From positions 1-64,000 of the forward strand of contig DASRDU010000099.1 in assembly GCA_035652435.1 (NCBI GenBank): a stretch of 64,000 nt of DNA. The letters are read 5' to 3'. Origin of the DNA: DASRDU01 sp035652435 (GTDB taxonomy: Bacteria; Acidobacteriota; Blastocatellia; RBC074). Of the stretch, positions 57,743 to 64,000 are shown piece after piece. Each line of letters opens with the position of its first letter. The first letter of the stretch is position 1. The position numbers and the translations under genes are program-made. Below the pieces are notes generated by a model that made no database searches, was not told the DNA's origin, and was given only the letters and a program-made list of their open reading frames with translations.

Positions 57743-59353
57743 ATGAATCAATCGGGTTGGAACCCCAGTTCCTATGGCATTGCCAATCATGGCCTTCATA
57801 ACGTCAATCACGTTTACTGGAATCTCACCTCGGGAGAGCTTTACGAACACGCGATCAGGCGCGGCGAAGCTCAGGTTGCACACCTCGGCCCGCTCGTCGT
57901 CAATACGGGCCAGCACACCGGCCGCTCGCCCAACGACAAGTTCATCGTCCGCGAGCCTTCATCCGAGCGTCACGTCTGGTGGGGCAAGGTCAACCGCCCC
58001 TTCGAGCAGGCGAATTTTGACCGGCTCTTCAACAAAGTTACCGAATACCTTCAGGGCCGCGACGTATATGTGCAGGACTGCTTCGCCGGCGCTGACCCGG
58101 ACTATCGGGTCCCGATCCGCGTCATCACGGAACTCGCCTGGCACAGCCTCTTCGCCCGCAACATGTTTGTCCGCCCGGACTGGGACACACAGGCGGCCAG
58201 CCACCAGCCGGAATTTACCGTCATCAACGTCGCCGGCATGCAGGCCGACCCGGAGACCGACGGGACTAATTCAGGCACCTTCATCCTGATGGATTTCGGG
58301 CGCAGGCTGATCCTGATCGGCGGCACTTCTTACGCGGGCGAAACGAAGAAATCAATCTTCACGCTGCTCAATTACCTGCTCCCGCTGAGAGGCGTGATGT
58401 CAATGCACTGCTCGGCAAACATCGGCAGGGATGGTGACACGGCAGTCTTCTTCGGCCTCTCGGGGACGGGCAAGACGACGCTCTCGGCTGACCCGGAACG
58501 CCGGCTGATCGGCGATGACGAACATGGCTGGTCTGATCGCGGCGTCTTCAATTTTGAGGGCGGCTGCTACGCCAAAGTCATCAACCTTTCCGCCGAGGCC
58601 GAGCCGGAGATTTACGCCTGCACGCGCCGCTTCGGGACGGTGCTGGAGAACGTGGTCATGGACCCGGTCACAAGGCGGCTGGATTTGAATGACGACTCGC
58701 TGACCGAAAACACGCGCGCCGGTTACCCGCTCACGCACATTTCCAACATCGAGCCGTCGGGTTTGGGCGGGCACCCTAAGAACATCATCATGCTCACGGC
58801 GGATGCTTTCGGTGTGATGCCGCCGATCGCGAAGCTGACGGCGGAGCAGGCGATGTATCACTTCATTTCGGGTTACACGGCAAAACTCGCCGGGACGGAG
58901 AAGGGCCTGAGCAAAGACCCGCAGGCGACGTTCTCGACCTGCTTCGGCGCGCCGTTCATGGTGCATCACCCGAATGTCTATGCCGAGATGCTCCGCGACA
59001 AGATGGCGAAGCATGGCGTGACGTGCTGGCTGGTGAACACGGGCTGGAGCGGCGGGCCGTACGGCGAGGGTAAGCGCATGAAGATTGCTCACACACGGGC
59101 GATGGTGCGGGCGGCGCTGGATGGCAGGCTGACCAGTGTGGCGACCGAGCCCGATCCGATCTTCGGCGTTCACGTGCCGGTCAGCTGCCCCGACGTGCCG
59201 AGCGAGGTCCTCAAGCCGCGCAACACCTGGAAGGATCAGCAGGCTTATGACCAGAAGGCTCGCCATCTGGCCGGGCTGTTCAGAGAGAACTTCAGGCAGT
59301 TCGAGGACGGCGTGTCGGATGAAGTGAAGGCTTCGGGGCCGGTGGCGGATTGA
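57743..59353 (+). CDS. pckA: Phosphoenolpyruvate carboxykinase (ATP)
   Basis: 536 residues; converts oxaloacetate and ATP to phosphoenolpyruvate and CO2, the entry step of gluconeogenesis. The ATP-type P-loop GLSGTGKTTLSADPERRLIG (about residues 240-259) and metal site DDEHGWSD follow VMSMHCSANIG. RSPNDKFIV near residue 60 and NTGWSGGPYGEGKRM near residue 430 complete the family pattern. The start is ATG at 57743 with GGGAG about 8 nt upstream; the upstream open part overlaps the regulatory inverted repeat. A terminator follows. Confidence 0.95.
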   Translation: MNQSGWNPSSYGIANHGLHNVNHVYWNLTSGELYEHAIRRGEAQVAHLGPLVVNTGQHTGRSPNDKFIVREPSSERHVWWGKVNRPFEQANFDRLFNKVTEYLQGRDVYVQDCFAGADPDYRVPIRVITELAWHSLFARNMFVRPDWDTQAASHQPEFTVINVAGMQADPETDGTNSGTFILMDFGRRLILIGGTSYAGETKKSIFTLLNYLLPLRGVMSMHCSANIGRDGDTAVFFGLSGTGKTTLSADPERRLIGDDEHGWSDRGVFNFEGGCYAKVINLSAEAEPEIYACTRRFGTVLENVVMDPVTRRLDLNDDSLTENTRAGYPLTHISNIEPSGLGGHPKNIIMLTADAFGVMPPIAKLTAEQAMYHFISGYTAKLAGTEKGLSKDPQATFSTCFGAPFMVHHPNVYAEMLRDKMAKHGVTCWLVNTGWSGGPYGEGKRMKIAHTRAMVRAALDGRLTSVATEPDPIFGVHVPVSCPDVPSEVLKPRNTWKDQQAYDQKARHLAGLFRENFRQFEDGVSDEVKASGPVAD

Positions 59354-59383
59354 CGCGGAGGCGGTAAGCAGAAAACCGGAAAG

Positions 59384-59420
59384 GCGGAAGGCGGCGAATC
59401 ATCGTTGCCTTCCGCTTTTT
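59384..59420 (+). terminator. Rho-independent terminator of pckA
   Basis: Stem GCGGAAGGC (59384-59392) with GCCTTCCGC (59407-59415), followed by T5 at 59416-59420, directly downstream of pckA. Confidence 0.85.
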
Positions 59421-59427
59421 GCTTTCA

Positions 59428-60564
59428 TCAGGCCTGATCAAAGAGCTTCATAAACTCTTCGATTGAGGCAGGGGCGGTTTTCGCCAGCTCCAGATTCTCT
59501 TCGACGTGGGCGGTGCTGCTCATCCCGACGAGCGCGGTAGTGATGCCGGGCGTCGAGCGCGTGAACTGGAGCGCGCGCTGGGCGTCGGTTCGCAGCCCCC
59601 TGAAGGCTTCGCCGACGACCGGCGGCAGCCCCGATGCCAGCTTCGATTGCAGGATTGAAGCGCTCGACATCACGGTGACGCCGAGTTCGCCGGCCGCCTC
59701 AAGGAATGTCAGTCTGTTGCCGCCGACCACCTGACTGGCGTTGTTGAGCGCTTCGATCATGGCGAGGTTGAATGGCAGCTGCACGACCTTGAAATGATGA
59801 TTGTCGCCGGCCACTTCGCGCGCCGTGTTGACGACCCGTTCGAGCGAGAGATGCTCTGCGCTGCCCGCCGGCACGCGGTAGCCGTTCCACGTCGCCGTGC
59901 CGTACATCGTGAGCTTACCCGCGCCGACGGCTGATTCCAGAAACTCGAACGCCGCGCGCAGCCGGGTGTAAAACTCCTCGCGATCCACTTCGGCGAGCTG
60001 CGATTCCGGGTTGTGGATGTAATAAACGTCAACTGCACTGAGCTTCAGATTGCGCAGGCTCTGATTGAGCTGGTGTTCAAGGTAGCGCGGGGTCATGCAG
60101 TGGCTGCCCTGCACGAAATCTTCCAGCCGGCACACGCCCGGCCTGATGAAGGTCTCTTCGAGGTAGCGCGCGAAATCCTGCCGGCTGCGCGGCGGTTCGG
60201 TGTCGAAGGGGAGGAAGCCGCCCTTGGTCGTGACGATCACTTCTTCGCGCGCGAGACTGCCGCCGGAAAACATCTCACCGAGCGCGTCGCCGAAGTTGCG
60301 TTCGCTGCGCTGAAAGCGGTAATTGGCCGCGGTGTCGAAGACGTTGCAGCCGAGCGCTGCGGCGCGTTTGACGGCGGCGCGATAAGCTTCATCGGTCCGC
60401 TCGTCGGGATCGCCGAGGTAAGAGCCGAGGCCGATGGATGACATCCACAGCCCCTGCGACTGGCGGAAATGATCTTCGGCGGCGACCCCGCGCAAACGGT
60501 CACGGTAGCCGGCTGTGCCCGCGGCGGTCGCGGCCTGTGAAGCCGCGTCTGGTGGTTGGTTCAT
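59428..60564 (-). CDS. Aldo/keto reductase family protein
   Basis: 378 residues with a TIM-barrel fold. MSSIGLGSYLGDPDERTDE, GCNVFDTAANYRFQRSERNFG (catalytic Asp and Tyr), VIVTTKGGF (Lys), YYIHNPESQL (His) and a late GMSSTAHVEENL give the NADPH-binding pattern. The substrate is not predictable. The start is ATG at 60564 with GGGAG 9 nt upstream; the frame continues upstream only as a shadow of the next gene. It follows that gene by 19 nt. Confidence 0.88.
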   Translation of the reverse strand: MNQPPDAASQAATAAGTAGYRDRLRGVAAEDHFRQSQGLWMSSIGLGSYLGDPDERTDEAYRAAVKRAAALGCNVFDTAANYRFQRSERNFGDALGEMFSGGSLAREEVIVTTKGGFLPFDTEPPRSRQDFARYLEETFIRPGVCRLEDFVQGSHCMTPRYLEHQLNQSLRNLKLSAVDVYYIHNPESQLAEVDREEFYTRLRAAFEFLESAVGAGKLTMYGTATWNGYRVPAGSAEHLSLERVVNTAREVAGDNHHFKVVQLPFNLAMIEALNNASQVVGGNRLTFLEAAGELGVTVMSSASILQSKLASGLPPVVGEAFRGLRTDAQRALQFTRSTPGITTALVGMSSTAHVEENLELAKTAPASIEEFMKLFDQA

Positions 60565-60583
60565 TGAACTGCTCCCTGGCGGC

Positions 60584-61141
60584 TCACTGGATCTGATCCA
60601 GCTCGCGCAGCCTCCTGATGGCGCTGACTGAAGTGTACATACGATACAGCACGTAACCGTGAACGGCGGCGCTGAGGTAATCGCCGAACAGCAGCAGCAA
60701 CAGCGCGTCCAGCGTGTAAATGACCATCCCCACGATAAAGGGCCAGTGCATCCTTTTACCGGACAGGAACCCGAAAAGCACGAACAGTCCGGCGATGGCC
60801 AGATCGAAGAAGAGCGCGACGATTCTGAAGCCCCCGTGTGCCTGCACGCCTTCGACGATCCCGGCGACGAGACCGTCAACAACCTGAGTGAGGCCGAGGC
60901 CGAAAATGAAATGCAACGTGCCGCCGAAAAGCGAGATGATCGAATTGACCAGCGACAATCCCGCGATCCAGAAAAACCACGAAGCCCCCGCCGCGAACTG
61001 TCGCTCGAGTTGCTCCTTTTCGACCATCATCTGACCGCGCAGGCGGTCCGGCGAGGGCGCGGTGGGCGAGGGCGGCTGCGACGCTTCGAGCTGCGGGGTG
61101 GGTGAGAAGTTTTCCTGATGGAAACCGGGATCCTGATTCAT
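60584..61141 (-). CDS. Hypothetical membrane protein, 185 aa
   Basis: A Pro/Gln-rich cytoplasmic N-terminus (about 40 residues), then four hydrophobic segments (about 53-75, 80-100, 105-125 and 135-160) and a short basic tail. No family recognised. Immediately upstream of, and co-directional with, the aldo/keto reductase gene. Confidence 0.6.
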   Translation of the reverse strand: MNQDPGFHQENFSPTPQLEASQPPSPTAPSPDRLRGQMMVEKEQLERQFAAGASWFFWIAGLSLVNSIISLFGGTLHFIFGLGLTQVVDGLVAGIVEGVQAHGGFRIVALFFDLAIAGLFVLFGFLSGKRMHWPFIVGMVIYTLDALLLLLFGDYLSAAVHGYVLYRMYTSVSAIRRLRELDQIQ

Positions 61142-61332
61142 GGGTGTGCCTCCTGACTCTGGTTGGTTGTCACGTTGATCGTATTACGACGGAAGTGATA
61201 CGAACAGGCTGATCGCGTGATCCGCGCGGCTCGCCAATTCGCGTGCCGCTTGTTACAGTAGACGGCACTGAGCTTATCACCAAATTTATTGATTGTCAGT
61301 CGCCGCAACCGTCAGGGGCGATAAAGGGAAAG

Positions 61333-62160
61333 ATGGAGAGGGAACTGGAAACTGCAAAATATCTGGCGCGCGAAGCCGGGCACATCCTGCTGGAGTTTTA
61401 CGGCAGCGATCACACAGTTCAGTGGAAAGGCTATGACGACCCGGTGACCGCCGCCGACCATGCCGCCAACGAATTCATCGTCCGGGAACTCGAGAAGCAT
61501 TTCCCGCACGACGGCATCCTTTCCGAAGAGGCGCACGACGACCGGTCGCGGCTCGACAAGCCGCATGTCTGGATGGTTGACCCGATGGACGGGACGAAGC
61601 AGTTCATCGAACGGCTCGGCGAGTTCTCGGTCATGATCGGGCTGGCCGTGCATGGCGAAGCGCAACTCGGCGTGGTTTACCGCCCGGTGGATGACCGGAT
61701 GTATTTCGCCGCGCCGGGGATGGGCGCTTTCGTCGAGGAGAAATGGACGACGAAGCGGTTGCAGGTCTCAGCCCTCAGCGACCCCGCGCAGATGGTTGCG
61801 GCGATGAGCCGTTCACATCACTCGCCCAAGGTTGACCTGATCAACGAGCGGCTCGGCATCACCAGGCAAATCCGTTCGGGCAGCGTCGGCCTGAAGGTCG
61901 GGCTGCTCGCCGAAGGCTGCGCACACCTCTACATTCACCTCGGCGCGAAGACCAATCAGTGGGACACCTGTGCGCCGGAAGCGATCCTGCGCGAGGCGGG
62001 CGGGCTGGTGACTGACACGGCGGGCGCGCCACTGCATTACAACACGCCCGAGATTCGCAACCTCCGCGGCATTGTCGCCAGCAATGGACCGATTCACGCC
62101 CACGCGCTGCGAGTGACTGCGGCAGTGCTGGCCGAAACGGGCTCTCCGAAAACTTACTGA
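61333..62160 (+). CDS. Inositol monophosphatase-family phosphatase (CysQ-like)
   Basis: 275 residues. Metal-site motifs are DDPVTAADHAANEFI, ILSEEAHDD, WMVDPMDGTKQFIERLGEFS (about residues 84-103) and the C-terminal WDTCAPEAILREAGG. The layout fits 3'(2'),5'-bisphosphate nucleotidases (CysQ) slightly better than inositol phosphatases; the substrate cannot be settled. The start is ATG at 61333 (MERELETAKYL) with AAGGGAAAG immediately upstream; the longer open frame begins in non-homologous sequence. Confidence 0.85.
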   Translation: MERELETAKYLAREAGHILLEFYGSDHTVQWKGYDDPVTAADHAANEFIVRELEKHFPHDGILSEEAHDDRSRLDKPHVWMVDPMDGTKQFIERLGEFSVMIGLAVHGEAQLGVVYRPVDDRMYFAAPGMGAFVEEKWTTKRLQVSALSDPAQMVAAMSRSHHSPKVDLINERLGITRQIRSGSVGLKVGLLAEGCAHLYIHLGAKTNQWDTCAPEAILREAGGLVTDTAGAPLHYNTPEIRNLRGIVASNGPIHAHALRVTAAVLAETGSPKTY

Positions 62161-62269
62161 TCCGAGTTCCGATTCTGTTGCGTCGGCGGGAACTTTGTTC
62201 GTCCGGCGGAGTCTACAAGCAGGCTTGCCGGACTTTTCGCTGAATTTCGTCGTGCAATGGAGGAGGAAA

Positions 62270-62665
62270 ATGCGAAACAAACCACAACCCGTCATTAACG
62301 TTACACCGTTGATTGACGTCCTGCTGGTGCTGCTGATCATTTTCATGGTGATCTCGCCGACCAAACCGCGGCGCTTTGCCGCGCAGATCCCCGAGAAGAA
62401 TTCGTCCGAAGCCAGTCCTCCCATGCCGTCAGTCGTCGTGAACGTCGCAGCAGACGGCAGCCTGCGTCTGAATGATCGCGAGATGAAATCGGATGAGCTG
62501 GAGGCAGAGCTGACGAGGCTGATGAACGAGCGCCCGACGGAAGACCGCAACGTCTTCATCAGCGGCGCGCCGTCGCTGAGCTATCAGGCGGTGGTGCGAG
62601 TCATTGATCTGGCAAAGAGCGCCGGCGCCGAGCGAGAGGGACTCGTTCTCGATCAGGTGAATTGA
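62270..62665 (+). CDS. ExbD/TolR-family biopolymer transport protein
   Basis: 131 residues: a short cytoplasmic N-terminus, one membrane helix with the essential Asp in VTPLIDVLLVLLIIFMV (residue about 17) and a periplasmic domain (SLRLNDREM...VFISGAPSLSYQAVVRVID). Such proteins with ExbB form proton-driven motors. No exbB or tonB lies beside it. AGGAGG is 3-4 nt before the ATG at 62270. Confidence 0.9.
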   Translation: MRNKPQPVINVTPLIDVLLVLLIIFMVISPTKPRRFAAQIPEKNSSEASPPMPSVVVNVAADGSLRLNDREMKSDELEAELTRLMNERPTEDRNVFISGAPSLSYQAVVRVIDLAKSAGAEREGLVLDQVN

Positions 62666-62705
62666 AGCGGCACCGGATTGGCAGAAAGGGGCGCTCCTGA
62701 GTAAT

Positions 62706-62885
62706 TCAAACGCTGTAGCCTTTGTCGCGGAAGGCGAACAGATAGAGCCCGGAGCCGATGAAGGGGAGCAGCAGGATCAGGGCGACCAACACTACTTTCG
62801 TCGCCCAGTCGCGCCTTGAGTTCATCACGTCATTGATCGCGAAGATGTCGAGAATGACGGCCGCCAGCCAGATAAACGTGTTCAT
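62706..62885 (-). CDS. 59-residue PLDc_N-type membrane protein
   Basis: A short frame encoding MNTFIWLAAVILDIFAINDV, then a basic loop (MNSRRDWATK) and a second helix VVLVALILLLPFIGSGLYL ending FAFRDKGYSV. Two helices with an Asp in the first and a P-x-x-G-x-x-x-Y/L pattern in the second match the phospholipase D-nuclease N-terminal (PLDc_N) domain found alone in many bacteria. AGGAGG lies 6 nt before the ATG. The function of stand-alone versions is unknown. Plus-strand frames over this region have no start signal. Confidence 0.75.
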   Translation of the reverse strand: MNTFIWLAAVILDIFAINDVMNSRRDWATKVVLVALILLLPFIGSGLYLFAFRDKGYSV

Positions 62886-63029
62886 CGTCTTACCTCCTGC
62901 AAATTTTCCAAAACTCAGGGAAGCCTGCCAAATAAAGGATAACGTTCAGCGCCCTTCGGCCCGGCAGACTCTCAGCCTTACGAACTCATACATCGTGTTG
63001 TTCCGCGATAAATCAGTTGCGGGAAGATG

Positions 63030-63479
63030 TCACCCGCCGAGCTTTACCTTCACCAGTTGATTGATCACTTTGCCGTCCACCGCCTGCCCGGCGAACTTTG
63101 CCATCACGGCTTTCATGGCGCGGCCCATGTCTTTGGCTGAAGTCGCGCCGATTTCAGTGAGCGTTTCCTCAACGACCCGTGCGACGGTCGCCTCATCAAC
63201 GGCGGCGGGCAGGTACTGCTCAATGACCTTGATTTCGGCGGCCTCCTTCGCCGCCAGTTCGGCGCGCCCGCCCTTCTCATACTGCTCGATGCTGTCGCGC
63301 CGCTGCTTGACGAGTGACTGAAGCACTTTGGTGCTTTCGGCATCATCGAGCGGGGCCATCTTTTCGATCTCCCGATTCTTGAGCGCGGTCTTCACCATCC
63401 GCAGCGCCGAAAGCCTCTCGGCGTCCCGGGCTTTCATGGCGGCAGTAATGTCCTGATTGATTGTATCGAGCATGCTCAT
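63030..63479 (-). CDS. GatB/YqeY-domain protein
   Basis: 149 residues. MLDTINQDITAAMKARDAERLSALRMVKTALKNREIEK (first helix pair, given in part) and QYLPAAVDEATVARVVEETL plus KDMGRAMKAVMAKFAGQAVDG identify the YqeY family, related to the tail domain of GatB. Such proteins may bind tRNA but no activity is established. A GGGAG lies upstream of the ATG. Confidence 0.88.
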   Translation of the reverse strand: MSMLDTINQDITAAMKARDAERLSALRMVKTALKNREIEKMAPLDDAESTKVLQSLVKQRRDSIEQYEKGGRAELAAKEAAEIKVIEQYLPAAVDEATVARVVEETLTEIGATSAKDMGRAMKAVMAKFAGQAVDGKVINQLVKVKLGG

Positions 63480-63855
63480 AACTTCGTTCTCCCGGTGAAG
63501 GATCTATCCGGCCAGGCTCTGAGTTATAGCCGAAAAGCGGCGAACAGTGAATAGCGAATGGGGGATAGTTGATTGCGGAGGCTGCTGGAATTTGTTAGGC
63601 TTCCCGGTCAAAGTTCCTGCCCGATACAGACAAGGGGAGCAGGTGCGCGGATGCGTCCGGCCTTCAACCCGGGCGGTCAGATCGCGCCGGGAGTGAATCT
63701 GCGCCAGCGGCTCCGGACGACGGCACGCGCACAAGGATTTCATCAGCAGGCTTCATTGAAAAACGACGGTCAGCCGTGTGTTTGATCACAGAGCAGGATA
63801 TGCCGAAACCGCTACGCGCCGACTGATGATCAGGCAGGGGCAGACAGACCCGAGG
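63480..63855. other. Intergenic stretch before the tRNA gene
   Basis: About 375 bases with only short overlapping frames lacking start signals. The segment near 63535-63585 has the low-complexity GCGAA/GATTGCGGA style seen in the repeats at 3417 and 6849. No promoter pair was recognised with confidence. Confidence 0.45.
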
Positions 63856-63929
63856 GGGGACGTATCCCAACCGGTAGAGGAGAACGGCTTAGAACCGTTA
63901 CAGTGAGGGTTCGAATCCCTCCGTCCCCA
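63856..63929 (+). tRNA. tRNA with anticodon UAG (Leu by code), class I variable loop
   Basis: Complete cloverleaf in 74 nt: acceptor stem GGGGACG/CGTCCCC (63856-63862, 63922-63928), a 3-bp D stem TCC/GGA with loop containing GGTAGA, anticodon stem AACGG/CCGTT (63883-63887, 63895-63899) and loop CTTAGAA with anticodon T63890-A-G63892, five-base variable loop (63900-63904), T stem GAGGG/CCCTC with TTCGAAT loop, and discriminator A63929. CCA is not encoded. UAG should read the Leu codon CUA, but bacterial tRNA-Leu normally has a long variable arm, absent here. Confidence 0.88.
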
Positions 63930-64000
63930 TCAGAACGGTCGTGGCCCATCTTTGTTTTCATTATTACCATGCGAAGGAAGGAATATTGTGAGTCTTAAAT
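63930..64000 (+). other. Possible start of a gene running off the window
   Basis: AAGGAAGG (63974-63981) precedes a GTG at 63988 that stays open to the window edge (M-S-L-K...). Only four codons are visible, so the gene is a possibility only. Confidence 0.25.

Overview
This is about 64 kb of a GC-rich bacterial chromosome. The gene set suggests an Acidobacteriota member, most likely of the Blastocatellia type. The pointers are an alternative complex III plus caa3-type oxidase operon, a DUF1549/DUF1501/cytochrome c set, Ser/Thr kinases fused to sulfatase-modifying-factor domains, a fused 2-oxoacid dehydrogenase E1, a GH116 glucosylceramidase-like enzyme and many short palindromic repeats. The assignment is inferred from gene content; no rRNA is present.

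Layout. 1-2.4 kb: the 3' end of an IS256-type transposase, then a gene-poor accessory strip with several tiny minus-strand genes. 2.4-10.1 kb: argF, murJ, a membrane-anchored beta-rich protein, an APH-type kinase, a DASS anion transporter and an exported M48 protease. 10.2-16.7 kb: a tightly coupled GH116 / NTP phosphatase / D-aminoacylase operon on the minus strand, then glycerate 2-kinase. 16.8-22.9 kb: DUF1501 and DUF1549/DUF1553 proteins divergent from a large cytochrome c protein. 23-27.5 kb: glycosyltransferase, MOSC protein, fused E1 dehydrogenase, DUF2721 protein and RNase H.

27.6-42.5 kb is a respiratory operon: actA-F (quinol oxidation and electron transfer by alternative complex III), a single-span protein, a SCO copper chaperone, cytochrome oxidase subunits II, I, III and IV, and heme o synthase. 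Electrons would run from menaquinol through ActB iron-sulfur clusters and the ActA/ActE hemes to the cytochrome domain of CoxB, CuA and the CoxA heme-copper site.

42.5-50.4 kb is a minus-strand signalling island: YceH, kinase-FGE fusion, DUF4384 lipoprotein-like protein, kinase-DUF4384 fusion, stand-alone FGE-like protein and Uma2 protein. 50.5-55.9 kb holds an NtrY/NtrC-type two-component pair with four intercalated genes, one of them frameshifted. 56-64 kb holds a CPBP protease, ATP-dependent PEP carboxykinase, aldo/keto reductase, inositol-phosphatase family protein, orphan ExbD, a 59-aa membrane protein missed by length cutoffs, a YqeY protein and a tRNA with anticodon UAG but a class I variable loop.

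The most unusual thread is a population of short palindromic or inverted-repeat DNA elements. They lie between genes and also in frame inside genes (glycerate kinase, APH kinase, MurJ N-terminus, M48 protease tail). One pair of copies differs by compensatory base changes in its hairpin.
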